Source of the DNA: Candidatus Nitrotoga sp. M5
GTDB lineage: Bacteria; Pseudomonadota; Gammaproteobacteria; Burkholderiales; Gallionellaceae
Length of the DNA stretch: 64,000 nucleotides
Assembly: GCF_927904885.1 (NCBI RefSeq)
Contig: NZ_CAKMNW010000001.1
Coordinates: 146,084 to 210,083 of the forward strand
Direction: 5' to 3'
Shown here: one piece after another, positions 1 through 7,960 of the stretch
Layout: every line of letters begins with the position of its first letter
Position numbering within the stretch: the stretch's first letter is position 1
The notes under the pieces: model-generated
Database searches by the model: none
What the model saw: only the letters and a program-made list of their open reading frames with translations
What the model was told of the DNA's origin: nothing
Program-made: the position numbers and the translations under genes

Positions 1-134
1 TGCGCAAGCTCACTATGACCTATGAAAGTGTTATCAAAAACTTTTGATTTAATCTTGCTGTTGGCAAGTAAAGCTATGTCGAGCTTGCGTTTGGATACGT
101 CAATTCCAACAACGCAGGTGGCTTGTTCGTTCAT
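1..134 (-). CDS. IS110-family transposase, N-terminal part (runs off the window)
   Basis: The minus strand from an ATG at 134 reads MNEQATCVVGIDVSKRKLDI and continues open to the window edge. The GIDVSK...LDIAL pattern is the first acidic motif of the DEDD (RuvC-like) domain of IS110/IS1111 recombinases, which move circular intermediates without classical inverted repeats. A good ribosome site (GAGGAAGG, about 8 nt before the ATG) supports the start. Only about 44 codons are visible, so the IS110 versus IS1111 subgroup and intactness cannot be decided. Confidence 0.8.
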   Translation of the reverse strand, partial: MNEQATCVVGIDVSKRKLDIALLANSKIKSKVFDNTFIGHSELA

Positions 135-513
135 CGTTTATACCTTCCTCGTATGCAGGTTCTGGCTGCATTTCAGCAACACGACCCAAGTTACCGTTCG
201 GTCTGATTGAACGAGAAATAGGCAACCGCACCTATCTGACCCACAAGCTTAACCGCCTAAAGCCTTACCGATGTCATGTTGCCCAGCCTGCTCAACATTG
301 TCATTGCATAATGTTTTGCCGACAGCGTCAATATACGAGGTCTTTCCGTATCGCAATAACACAATGGACAATCAAGGGTAAGGTCTAAGGTTCTTCGACA
401 CAAATTTCCAGATTGACTACGGCTGAAAAGCACACGCCAATTCAAGAAGTGGCGGCGCGATATGAAAAGACTTGAGTACAGAAATATCGTGTTACCGTAA
501 AGAATTTGTGAAT
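135..513 (-). mobile_element. Upstream flank of the IS110-type transposase; possible left end
   Basis: About 380 bases with no convincing gene lie between the transposase start and the next gene. In IS110-group elements the non-coding left end upstream of the transposase encodes the bridge RNA that selects target and donor. That is known for the family. Here only the position fits; no RNA fold or element boundary was demonstrated. Confidence 0.3.
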
Positions 514-527
514 AAGGAGAACGGCAT

Positions 528-905
528 TTGAGCGAGCAGGATGTTCCCCCCACGCCTGAAACAACAGAGCGTAGGGTATGCGTGGCATTGATCTACGCCC
601 TCGTGGGCGAGCGCCTGTCCGTTTACTACGAGCACGACCTATGGATGACCAGGGCCCAGGGCGCAACGCTCGCGACAAACTGGTTGTCCCGATCCAAACG
701 CAGTATGCCCATGGATTTGCGTAAACACCTGTCCGATCTGAGTGACAACTTGGCAAGGCAGATCGCTGAAATGACTTCCCGTGAAGCGGGACTTTATCTC
801 AGTCATGAGATGCAGGAGTCACTCGATACCCGCTATCAATCCGAGATCGGGCAGTCAATCATGGTTGAATGCGAAAGAATCTATGAAGAGGCATTGCCGC
901 TGTAG
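528..905 (+). CDS. Hypothetical protein (125 aa)
   Basis: Unrecognised soluble protein. The TTG start is favoured by an AAGGAGA ribosome site about 8 nt upstream. There is no signal peptide or membrane segment. The middle part (about residues 60-110) is rich in Asp, Glu, Arg and Leu and probably helical. A strong hairpin terminator lies about 110 bases downstream, consistent with a monocistronic transcript. It sits between an IS110 end and a MITE, so it may be an accessory gene. Function unknown. Confidence 0.6.
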   Translation: MSEQDVPPTPETTERRVCVALIYALVGERLSVYYEHDLWMTRAQGATLATNWLSRSKRSMPMDLRKHLSDLSDNLARQIAEMTSREAGLYLSHEMQESLDTRYQSEIGQSIMVECERIYEEALPL

Positions 906-1011
906 TGAAGGTGCATGAAGACCATGCTCCATCGAGAAGGATCCGATCAAGGTGGACTGCATGGGTTGGATGATGAAGTTCGAGAAATGAAAATTAGTAA
1001 TTGCTGCAAAG

Positions 1012-1038
1012 AAAGAGCCCGGCGATGCCGGGTTCTTT
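1012..1038 (+). terminator. Intrinsic terminator
   Basis: A 12-bp stem with one G-T pair and a 3-nt loop (AAAGAGCCCGGC / GCCGGGTTCTTT) ends in a T-rich arm. It follows the hypothetical gene at 528-905. The A-rich left arm makes it potentially bidirectional. Confidence 0.75.
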
Positions 1039-1099
1039 ACGTTTCAACAATAAATTGGGGTCTGCTCCCGCTGTGCTACTTTTACTGCTCTCCTAAACC

Positions 1100-1267
1100 C
1101 TAGGAGCCTGTCGGACTTAAAGGAAATCGGCTGCAAATTCGGCTGACCGGTCCATATTTCGCCGTTTTATTGGTCAATAGAACGACTATTGACCTGCAAA
1201 ACCGACAAAATCTGTCCTCGGCCAGCCGAATTTTCGCTACGATTCTTCAAGTCCGACAGGCCCCTAG
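1100..1267. repeat. MITE-1 copy a
   Basis: A 168-bp element bounded by 19-bp inverted repeats (CTAGGAGCCTGTCGGACTT at 1100-1118; its complement at 1249-1267, 18 of 19 matching). Inside is a perfect 9-bp hairpin, GGTCAATAG/CTATTGACC, at 1172-1194. It has no ORF of its own. Its right end contains the TAG stop codon of the neighbouring aminopeptidase gene. Related copies lie at 20773-20966 and 40558-40637. Confidence 0.75.
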
Positions 1268-2565
1268 CTACCGAATGTGGCTTTCATCACCTTGATCATG
1301 TAGGCCACATCCTGCACGCCGGCGCTTTCACGCAGGCTGTGCATGGCCCACATGGGTGAGCCGACATCCAAGCTAGCGATACCCAGGCTGGCAGCAACGA
1401 CCGGGCCGATGGTGCTGCCGCAACCGAGGTCGGTGCGGTGGGTGTAGTTCTGGTATGGCACACCGGCACTTTCGCACAGCGTGATGAAGCGCGCGGCGGT
1501 ATCTGCATCGGTGCTGTAGCGCTGGTTAGAGTTGGTCTTGATCACCGGGCCGGCATTCACCATCACGTGGTGATTAGGTTCGTAGGCGTTGGGGAAATTG
1601 GGCTGATAGGCGTGCGCCATATCCGCGCTGATGAAAAAGCTGTGTGCCGCAGCACAATGCTGTTGTTCATCATCCAGACCCATGCACAGGGAAATCCGCT
1701 CTATTACATCACCGGCAAAACTGCCGCCCGCGCCCGCCGTACTTTCGCTGCCCACTTCTTCATGGTCGAAAAAGGCGGCAATGCAGGTGGCGGCCGGCGC
1801 AGAAGTGGCGAGCAATGCTGTAAGCGCGGCGTGGCAAGAGGCGAGATTGTCGAGCTGGCTGTTGGCGATGAATTCCTGCTCCACACCCCAAAAGGCACCG
1901 GCCTGCGTGTCGCACACGTTGAGCTCATAGGTGAGGATGTCTGCTGCCTTAACTTTCAATTCATCTGCAAGCAAGTTGAGGAATTGCTCGCGTGCAGAAA
2001 GTGTGTCATCGGCAATGCCAAACAGCAACGGCAATTCGGTTTGCTTGTTGAGCTTGAGGCCTTGCTCATTTACATCCTTGTTCATGTGGATAGCGAGGTT
2101 GGGCAGGCGCAGCAGCGGTTGCCGGAAGTTAATCAAATATGATTCAAAACCCTGTGCCGTGCGGACATTCACGCGGCCGGCCAAACTCAGATCGCGATCG
2201 GTAAAGGTGGCAAGTATCGGCCCGCCGTAAATCTCCACACCTAGGCGCACCACGCCATCACTGGCATGTGCCGCATTGGTCTTGAGGCGTAAACCGGGAG
2301 AATCAGTGTGCGCGCCTATCATGCGAAAGCCGGTATCAGTCAAAGGCTGCTGACCGATCATGAAAGTAATCAGCGATGCACCTCGAACCACGTAATAGCC
2401 TTTGCCACTTTCCAGTTTCCAGCTCAGCTTCTCTTGCAACGGCACAAAACCCTGTGCCTGTAAGCGTTGCGTGATGGTATCCACGGCATGCCACGGGCTG
2501 GGGCTGGCATCGATAAAGTTCAGCAAATCTTGCGCGTGGGCGCGGTCCTCAGAGGTAATGAGCAT
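1264..2565 (-). CDS. apeB: M18 family aminopeptidase
   Basis: A cytoplasmic zinc aminopeptidase of the M18 (aspartyl aminopeptidase) family, releasing N-terminal residues from peptides. The sequence matches the family end to end, about 433 aa: LLNFIDASPSPWHAV near the N-terminus, GAHTDSPGLRLK (first metal His/Asp), FFDHEEVGSES (catalytic Glu pair and metal ligand), ISADMAHAYQPN, and a C-terminal SLREsaG region. I prefer the ATG at 2565 (GGGAAG just upstream) to the in-frame TTG at 2577. The TAG stop lies in the terminal repeat of MITE-1, so the original C-terminus may have been altered slightly. Confidence 0.93.
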   Translation of the reverse strand: MLITSEDRAHAQDLLNFIDASPSPWHAVDTITQRLQAQGFVPLQEKLSWKLESGKGYYVVRGASLITFMIGQQPLTDTGFRMIGAHTDSPGLRLKTNAAHASDGVVRLGVEIYGGPILATFTDRDLSLAGRVNVRTAQGFESYLINFRQPLLRLPNLAIHMNKDVNEQGLKLNKQTELPLLFGIADDTLSAREQFLNLLADELKVKAADILTYELNVCDTQAGAFWGVEQEFIANSQLDNLASCHAALTALLATSAPAATCIAAFFDHEEVGSESTAGAGGSFAGDVIERISLCMGLDDEQQHCAAAHSFFISADMAHAYQPNFPNAYEPNHHVMVNAGPVIKTNSNQRYSTDADTAARFITLCESAGVPYQNYTHRTDLGCGSTIGPVVAASLGIASLDVGSPMWAMHSLRESAGVQDVAYMIKVMKATFGS

Positions 2566-2579
2566 AAAGCTTCCCAATG

Positions 2580-2603
2580 ATTGGGGTCAAAGTAACATTA
2601 AAT
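2580..2603. repeat. Orphan RAYT-element end
   Basis: ATTGGGGTCAAAGTAACATT here is a near match to the terminal motif (GGGGTCAGAGTAACATTAA) bounding the RAYT transposase copies. No transposase is attached directly; the next end motif begins at about 2685. Confidence 0.6.
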
Positions 2604-2701
2604 GTAGTAATCGCGACATCATCTGACAGTTACCCGATTTGATCGAAGTGACTGTCAGTTCAGATTCAGCTATTCAATGAATAATCGGGGGCAGATTAAC
2701 A

Positions 2702-3011
2702 TTAATTTGCGCTATCTGTTTTCTTTTGTGGTCGCCCTGCTTTTCTTGGCGTGACTCGTTTATTCATTAATGTTTCTATCTCCGCTTTAAAACGATCGTC
2801 ACCCAAAGCCAATCCCTTATTCACACTTTCCCTTATGTCGTTCAATAACTCAGTGCTTACTGGGACTTTTAACAATGCGCGATAATTCTCCAACCTTTCT
2901 TCTTTTGTCTTACCTAGTGAAAGATACTCTGGCGGATTCAACTCTGAATGCGGTGTGTGTATTTTAGTTTTTATTCCAAGGGCATTACAGGCATAGCTGG
3001 ACCAGCTATAT
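2702..3011 (-). pseudogene. RAYT (REP-associated Y1 transposase), C-terminal remnant (copy 1)
   Basis: About 100 codons on the minus strand match the C-terminal third of the intact copy at 7978-8679 (YACNALGIKTK, then EYLSLGKTKEERLENYRALL, ending KAGRPQKKTDSAN). A short in-frame difference occurs at LNPPEY. The HUH catalytic domain is missing; homology stops abruptly at 3011, where it runs into a dacB-like remnant. The downstream end carries a degenerate terminal motif at 2685-2705. Confidence 0.8.
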
Positions 3012-3144
3012 GCTTGATGATTCAGGTCGACGTATTGTTGTTGTTTTCTTTGTCAATCGTCCAAATGCAGTTTCTTCTCGAAGGGCGATGGATGAATTAC
3101 TTAAGTGGCTATATAGTCAATACGATGTTCAATTTGATAATTGA
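3010..3144 (+). pseudogene. dacB: D-Ala-D-Ala carboxypeptidase (PBP4/DacB), C-terminal remnant
   Basis: A 44-codon open frame reads MLDDSGRRIVVVFFVNRPNA and then AMDELLKWLYSQYDVQF before TGA. This is the pattern of the last strand and helix of PBP4-type carboxypeptidases (xxDxxGRRxxxxFxVNxPNA...AMDxLLxWxY), from memory of the family. All upstream coding sequence is missing and replaced by the RAYT remnant. Its stop overlaps the 3' end of the convergent hydrolase gene, as expected for two old tail-to-tail neighbours. It has no ribosome site and is almost certainly non-functional. Confidence 0.6.
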
Positions 3145-4172
3145 GAGCGGCGTGTTTCTGTGTCGTGTAGTGCCTCTTTAAAAAAACTCAGTATTCTATC
3201 TGGCAGCCAAGTTAACTTCCCTGGGAAAGTCTCATGTATGAATCCGGCGTGTCCACCTTCTGCAGGAAAATCGAGTGTAACCGTTGGGGAAACTTCATTT
3301 TGAGTAGGAAGAGCTGTTGCTGGCATGAATGGGTCGTTACGTGCATTGATAATAAGCGTGGGGGTTTGAATATGTTTAAGCCATGGTTTACTACTAGACT
3401 TTTGCCAATATTCATCGGTATTACGAAACCCATGCAATGGGGCGGTTACAAGATTATCAAATTGATAAATTGTTTTACACTTTGTAATGTCATTTCTATC
3501 AAATAAACCAGGAAAACGGTCAAGTTTCTGTAGTGCTTTTTGTTTTAAAGTACCTAAGAAATGTCGGGCATAGCATTTGTTAAAACCAGTATCTAGTGCC
3601 GCGCCAGCGGCAACGAGATCTAAAGGTACAGAAATTGTTGCGGCAGCAGTAACGATTTGATGGGCGTTACCACCTTGTTCGCCAAGCCATTTTAATAGCG
3701 CGTTTCCGCCTAGTGATACACCAACAGTAAATAGGGGTTGGTTGGCGTCTGATAATTTACACTGCTGATGTATGCGATGAAGCATCCAGTTGATTTCCTC
3801 AGAATCGCCCGCATGATAAGCGCGTTGCAATCGATTAGGCTCACCCGAACATCCTCTAAAATGAATGACAGCCCCATGCCAACCAAGTTCTTTAAGTGCG
3901 GACATCATACTTAATACATAATGACTGTATGAGTCACCTTCTAGCCCGTGAAAAAAAACGACTAGTGGTTTGTTTTCCCTTCCGCCCATCCAATCAATAT
4001 CAATAAAATCACCATCGTCAAGTTCCCATCGTTTCCGATCATAATTTATTAATTTTTTTGGTTTAAATAGATAGGGATAGATGGTTTGTGCATTGCCGCC
4101 CGGTAACCAGTTAGGCGCAATATATGTTAGAGAGCTTGAAGCTTTTTTCATTTTTATTATAAATGCATGCAC
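3129..4172 (-). CDS. yheT: Alpha/beta hydrolase, YheT family
   Basis: A predicted cytoplasmic serine hydrolase of the YheT/AB-hydrolase-4 family; the physiological substrate is not established. Visible motifs: PNWLPGGNAQTI near the N-terminus, FFHGLEGDSYS (oxyanion region), GVSLGGNALLKW (nucleophile elbow, Ser), INARNDPFMP (acid) and EGGHAGF (catalytic His). At 347 aa it is of usual length. Starts at 4172 and 4151 are both possible; neither has a clear ribosome site. A RAYT copy begins right at the 5' end, so the native promoter has probably been displaced. Its 3' end overlaps the dacB remnant. Confidence 0.88.
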   Translation of the reverse strand: MHAFIIKMKKASSSLTYIAPNWLPGGNAQTIYPYLFKPKKLINYDRKRWELDDGDFIDIDWMGGRENKPLVVFFHGLEGDSYSHYVLSMMSALKELGWHGAVIHFRGCSGEPNRLQRAYHAGDSEEINWMLHRIHQQCKLSDANQPLFTVGVSLGGNALLKWLGEQGGNAHQIVTAAATISVPLDLVAAGAALDTGFNKCYARHFLGTLKQKALQKLDRFPGLFDRNDITKCKTIYQFDNLVTAPLHGFRNTDEYWQKSSSKPWLKHIQTPTLIINARNDPFMPATALPTQNEVSPTVTLDFPAEGGHAGFIHETFPGKLTWLPDRILSFFKEALHDTETRRSQLSN

Positions 4173-4177
4173 AATAA

Positions 4178-4960
4178 TCGGGGTCAGAGTAACATTAATC
4201 GGCGCTATCTGTTTTCTTGTGTGGTCGCCCTGCCTTTCTTGGCGTGACTCGTTTATTCGTTAATGTTTCTATCTGCGCTTTAAAACGATCGTCACCCAAA
4301 GCCAATCCCTTATTCACACTTTCCCTTATGTCGTTCAATAACTCAGTGCTTACTGGGACTTTTAACAATGCGCGATAATTCTCTAACCTTTTTTCTTTTG
4401 TCTTACCTAGTGAAAGATACTCTGAAGCGGTGTGTGCATTTTAGTTTTTATTCCAAGGGCATTACAGGCATAACTGGACCAGCTATATTCAGCTGTGTCT
4501 TCACACCATATCAGCTCTCACAGGATTTAATTCAATGTATCGATAAAGTTTAAGCAAGTATCGCTCACTTTGAACCAGGCAAGATTTAAATCGGCCTTCC
4601 CATAGGGTTCCGCTACGATGGTATGTGTCGTTGAAATAACGTACATACATTCGTCCAATCGACTGCATCATTCGGCTAATCGCTCCCTCTTTCTGAGGTG
4701 TGCATAACAAATGTACATGATTGCTCATTAACACCCAGGCATGAACATCAATACTATATTTTTTCGAATATTCTTTAAGCCAATCCAAATAGGCGTTCAT
4801 ATCTTCTGCTCCATCAAAACATACCTGCTGATTATTACCGCGATGGACTATATGTTGTGGCACGCCAACTAGACTAACTCGTGCGAATCTTGCCTTTCAC
4901 TTCACCTGCTTTATCTAATATTTTGTCACAACAGCACATTTAATGTTACTCTGACCCCAA
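4178..4960. mobile_element. RAYT element copy 2 (decayed)
   Basis: Bounded by inverted terminal motifs CGGGGTCAGAGTAACATTAA (4179-4198) and TAATGTTACTCTGACCCCAA (4941-4960). It contains the broken transposase at 4195-4896 and is inserted directly upstream of yheT. Confidence 0.75.
4195..4896 (-). pseudogene. RAYT transposase, frameshifted (copy 2)
   Basis: Nearly identical to the intact copy at 7978-8679 but broken. The start ATG has become AAG (4894-4896). A one-base insertion after VRADMV introduces a TGA near 4501. A one-base deletion occurs further on, where TCTGAATGCGG became TCTGAAGCGG. The N-terminal HUH region is otherwise preserved (SNHVHLLCTP), so decay is recent. Confidence 0.85.
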
Positions 4961-4973
4961 TAGTTCCCTGGAC

Positions 4974-4989
4974 GAAAAAAACGTTTTTT
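4974..4989. repeat. Perfect 16-bp A/T palindrome
   Basis: AAAAAAACGTTTTTTT, between the RAYT element and a small secreted-protein gene. The T run after the centre could act as a weak terminator or a bent-DNA site; its role is unknown. Confidence 0.4.
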
Positions 4990-5063
4990 TGCGCACACAA
5001 AAAAAATATCACTCCTTAACTATGTCTAGTGAATGTGGGCGTTAGTAGCACAAAGGAATTTTC

Positions 5064-5336
5064 ATGAGATTATTATTGTTGGTTTTTTTCATCGGCATTA
5101 TCTCGCCAGCTAGTGCTGATATATTTACCCCTTATCATTCTTGCTCGAAGCCCTACAGACCTTATGTATTTAATCATCAATATGAAATTGATAGTTTCAA
5201 GCATGAAGTTGAAACATACAAGCAATGCATAAATGATTTTGTGGAAGAACAAAATAATGCGGTAAGAAAACACCAAAACGCAGCAAAAGAAGCGATTGAT
5301 GAATGGAATGGTTACGTAAATAGAAAATTAAATTAA
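5064..5336 (+). CDS. Small secreted hypothetical protein (90 aa)
   Basis: A short N-terminal signal peptide (MRLLLLVFFIGIISPASA, cleavage after about residue 18) is followed by a mature part of about 72 residues with two cysteines (SCSKPYRPY and YKQCINDF), which could form one disulfide. The C-terminal half is a charged helix (EEQNNAVRKHQNAAKEAIDE). A good ribosome site (AAGGAATTTTC before the ATG) supports the start. Similar small periplasmic proteins of unknown function occur in proteobacteria. Probably periplasmic. Confidence 0.72.
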   Translation: MRLLLLVFFIGIISPASADIFTPYHSCSKPYRPYVFNHQYEIDSFKHEVETYKQCINDFVEEQNNAVRKHQNAAKEAIDEWNGYVNRKLN

Positions 5337-5381
5337 TGCCTTAGAAAATATTTATTTCGCGCGGACGTCAACAATTATAGT

Positions 5382-5426
5382 GGTCAGGCTCGAAAATTTC
5401 TGCTTAGAATAATTCATGCCTGGCCC
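5382..5426. repeat. Small imperfect inverted repeat
   Basis: GGTCAGGC (5382-5389) and GCCTGGCC (5418-5425) can pair with one mismatch around a 28-base AT-rich loop. It resembles a REP-like hairpin near RAYT copies, but no second copy was seen in the window. Confidence 0.3.
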
Positions 5427-5486
5427 CTTTAATTTCACTACGAATCATGAACTATAGAAATGTTCAATAGATATATGTTTCATTGA

Positions 5487-5693
5487 CTAGTTTCTTATAA
5501 CGGGTGGCCGGACTCTGGCGGCGCATTGTCAAGTGGACGTGTTTATATACGACCAGATGATTCCGTTGGGAGTAGGTTTTACTCAAATGGACAGCTTGAT
5601 ATAGCTAAGCTCAATGAACTGCCTGCACTTTTAGTGACTGAAACAGGAGGTGATGGGCCGCAGTTTGCCAAAGTGACACATATAACAAGGTGA
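5487..5693 (+). pseudogene. Unrecognised coding remnant (3' end, about 68 codons)
   Basis: An open frame without a start reads NGWPDSGGALSSGRVYIRPD and on to LNELPALLVTETGGDGPQFA before TGA. The composition is that of a real protein, not random sequence. The frame closes upstream at a TGA (5484-5486), and the stop codon at its 3' end falls in an IS30-like end (GGTGAATTCAAGTTC), so both ends look cut. No family recognised. Confidence 0.45.
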
Positions 5694-5716
5694 ATTCAAG
5701 TTCTAAGTGCAACAGT
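5689..5716. repeat. IS30-like terminal repeat remnant (left)
   Basis: GGTGAATTCAAGTTCTAAGT followed by GCAACAGTT nearly matches the sequence at 10621-10648 in the same orientation. The TTCAA...GCAACAGTTA pattern recalls IS30-family ends. No transposase lies next to either copy. Confidence 0.4.
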
Positions 5717-5861
5717 TTTTGTTTTAAACAAGGGCCTCGTAAGGAGTTCTAAATTTTAAACATTTTTGAGGCTGATGATTTAATTTCTCAACAGCCTGCT
5801 GAATGACCTTAGGTCGGCTAGTGGTGCACTTGCAGGTTGAATGTGGCTTCGAATACCATGC

Positions 5862-7283
5862 CTACAGCGCGTGCACCTTAACCGTCTTGCCCTTCACCTT
5901 GCCCGCCGCCAATTTGCGCACCGCTTCGTGGGCAATGTTTCGATCCACGGCGACGTAGGTGGAGAACTCGGTGACGGCTATCTTGCCGACTTGTTCGCGG
6001 GTATAACCTGCATCACCGGTGAGCGCACCCAACACATCACCGGCGCGTATTTTCTCTTTGCGCCCACCGAGTATTCGCAGCGTGACCATTGGCGGTACAA
6101 GCGGGGATTGATCGTCTTCTTTCAATTCGTCCAGCTCGTGCCACTCCGGTACGATGCGCATCGATTTGGCGATGGTGATGATGCGGTTGCGATCCGCCGG
6201 CCCGCACAGTGTCAATGCACAGCCGTTCTGGTCGGCTCGCCCGGTGCGGCCGATGCGGTGCACGTGGATTTCGGGGTCAGGCGTGACATCGACGTTGATG
6301 ACCATTTCGAGCTTGTCGATATCCAGGCCGCGTGCCGCGACGTCGGTCGCCACCAATACGGAACAGCTGCGGTTGGCAAACTGGATCAGCACTTGGTCGC
6401 GCTCACGCTGTTCCATATCGCCGTTCAGGGTCAGGGCCTTGATACCTCGGGCATGCAGCGCTTCGAGCAATGAACGGCATTGCTGCTTGGTGTTGCAGAA
6501 AGCCAGAGTGCTGATCGGGCGGTAGTGTTTCAACAGCACCGCGACCGACTGCAGGCGCTGCTCCTCTTCAACCTCATAAAATCGCTGGCTTATTTTGGTG
6601 CCCTCATGTTGCTCCAGCAGCTTCACTTCCTTCGGTTTGCACATAAACTGGCGCGCCAGCCGCGTGATGCCGTCGGGGTAAGTCGCCGAGAACAGCAGCG
6701 TCTGGCGCTCTGCCGGGCAACGCTTGGCGACGAACGCGATGTCTTCGTAAAAACCCATGTCGAGCATACGATCCGCTTCATCCAGCACCAGTGTGCTGAG
6801 CGCTTCGAGGTTCAGCGTACCGCGCTCCATGTGGTCCATGATGCGTCCCGGCGTTCCGACGACGATGTGCGCGCCATGTTCAAGGCTGGAAATCTGCGGG
6901 CGCATTGTCGAGCCGCCGCACAGCGTTAGTATTTTGATGTTGTCAGCAGAGCGCGCCAGCCGGCGAATTTCCTGGGTGACTTGGTCAGCCAACTCGCGCG
7001 TGGGGCAAAGCACCATCGCTTGCACTGCAAAGCGGCGCGGGTTGAGTTTGGTGAGCAGGGCCAGAGCGAATGCCGCCGTTTTGCCGCTGCCGGTTTTCGC
7101 TTGCGCGATCAGGTCGTGTCCCGCTAGCGTGATCGGTAGGCTGGCGGCCTGTATTGGTGTCATCGTCATGTAGCCAAGCTGTTGCAGGGTCGCCTGCATC
7201 GCGGGCGGCAGTGGCAGCCCGTTGAACGAGTTGCTGGTGCTGTCTGCGGAATTTGGTGAGGTGTTGCTTTGTTGGGTAGTCAT
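5862..7283 (-). CDS. dbpA: ATP-dependent RNA helicase DbpA
   Basis: A DEAD-box helicase acting on 23S rRNA during 50S assembly. All helicase motifs are visible: FNGLPLPPAMQATLQQLGY (Q-motif region), AKTGSGKT (I), PTRELADQV (Ia), TPGRIMDH (Ib), VLDEADRMLDMGF (II), SATYP (III), and VATDVAARGLDID and HRIGRTGRA (V, VI). The C-terminal RNA-binding domain of DbpA follows (residues about 390-470, TLRILGGRKEKIRAGDVLGAL). I chose the ATG at 7283 (MTTQQS) because AGGATC lies 7 nt upstream; the open frame continues to 7316. About 470 aa, typical length. Confidence 0.95.
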   Translation of the reverse strand: MTTQQSNTSPNSADSTSNSFNGLPLPPAMQATLQQLGYMTMTPIQAASLPITLAGHDLIAQAKTGSGKTAAFALALLTKLNPRRFAVQAMVLCPTRELADQVTQEIRRLARSADNIKILTLCGGSTMRPQISSLEHGAHIVVGTPGRIMDHMERGTLNLEALSTLVLDEADRMLDMGFYEDIAFVAKRCPAERQTLLFSATYPDGITRLARQFMCKPKEVKLLEQHEGTKISQRFYEVEEEQRLQSVAVLLKHYRPISTLAFCNTKQQCRSLLEALHARGIKALTLNGDMEQRERDQVLIQFANRSCSVLVATDVAARGLDIDKLEMVINVDVTPDPEIHVHRIGRTGRADQNGCALTLCGPADRNRIITIAKSMRIVPEWHELDELKEDDQSPLVPPMVTLRILGGRKEKIRAGDVLGALTGDAGYTREQVGKIAVTEFSTYVAVDRNIAHEAVRKLAAGKVKGKTVKVHAL

Positions 7284-7326
7284 AGTTTGATCCTGAATTT
7301 TCCAGCGCAATTGCATCGCGTTTTAA

Positions 7327-7350
7327 TGTAAGCGCTGACGTTCTCGTCGG
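7327..7350 (-). terminator. GC-rich hairpin between two minus-strand genes
   Basis: AGCGCTGACG / CGTCGGCGCT (10-bp stem with one G-T pair, 4-nt loop) lies between the hypothetical gene at 7361-7852 and dbpA. No clear T tract follows on the minus strand, so it may attenuate transcription or stabilise the mRNA. Confidence 0.4.
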
Positions 7351-7360
7351 CGCTCACGGT

Positions 7361-7852
7361 TCAGGTCTTGCGCCGCTTGGATGGAAACTGCTTCCCCTTG
7401 AAATTAACCAGTTCTTTGGTGGGTATCCAGACCGTCTTGGGTTTATCTATCCGCCATTTTTTGCCCGCAATTTTTTGGCCCGCCTGAAACGCTTTCATAG
7501 CGGCAAGGTACTGATTGGGATGGATCAGGATAGTCGCGTGCTTGCCCTTGAGTTTGTAGTCGGCGAGATGCTCCTTGAGGCGAAACAGTTTCTTTTCAGT
7601 GTCGACTATCTTGCGCTGGCTGGCCATCATTTCCTGCGCATCGGCCGAGAGTGCATAGCCGCCTTCAATCTCGATAACCAGGCCGCATGCCGACATTCGG
7701 TCAAACGCGTCTGATAACTTATTCCCGGAAGGGATCGCGTGATGCATCAGATCGATCGCCGTAATGATCTCGGCCAGGTCGGCAGGCCGCCGCTTCGCCG
7801 CAACAGACAGGGACAATAAAAGAATCACATCAACATCGTGAATTGGGTACAT
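7361..7852 (-). CDS. Conserved hypothetical protein (163 aa)
   Basis: Not recognised by name. The N-terminal 75 residues (DVILLLSLSVAAKRRPADLA, then SDAFDRMSACGLVIEIEGGY) have the spacing of a winged-helix DNA-binding domain. A central helix with Lys/Arg and Glu follows (about 85-105), then a basic C-terminus (KKWRIDKPKTVWIP, ending KQFPSKRRKT). The ribosome site AAAGG precedes the ATG. It lies just upstream of dbpA in the same direction, so co-transcription is possible. Nucleic-acid binding is only an inference from charge and fold pattern. Confidence 0.7.
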   Translation of the reverse strand: MYPIHDVDVILLLSLSVAAKRRPADLAEIITAIDLMHHAIPSGNKLSDAFDRMSACGLVIEIEGGYALSADAQEMMASQRKIVDTEKKLFRLKEHLADYKLKGKHATILIHPNQYLAAMKAFQAGQKIAGKKWRIDKPKTVWIPTKELVNFKGKQFPSKRRKT

Positions 7853-7960
7853 CGGAACCTTTACTGAATAAATGCGCGCCCAACCCGGGCGCGAGGGTGA
7901 TAGAACAATTTAGGACATTTGTGACAGACTTCAATGCTGTTCACTTAACCGTTCGAATAA

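Noticed and set aside
1438..2142. A 234-codon plus-strand frame antisense to the M18 aminopeptidase
   Set aside because: Covers conserved catalytic motifs of the real gene; no ribosome site.
5841..6473. A 210-codon plus-strand frame antisense to dbpA
   Set aside because: Shadow of a well-supported helicase gene; repeated Arg/His/Gly runs without motif.
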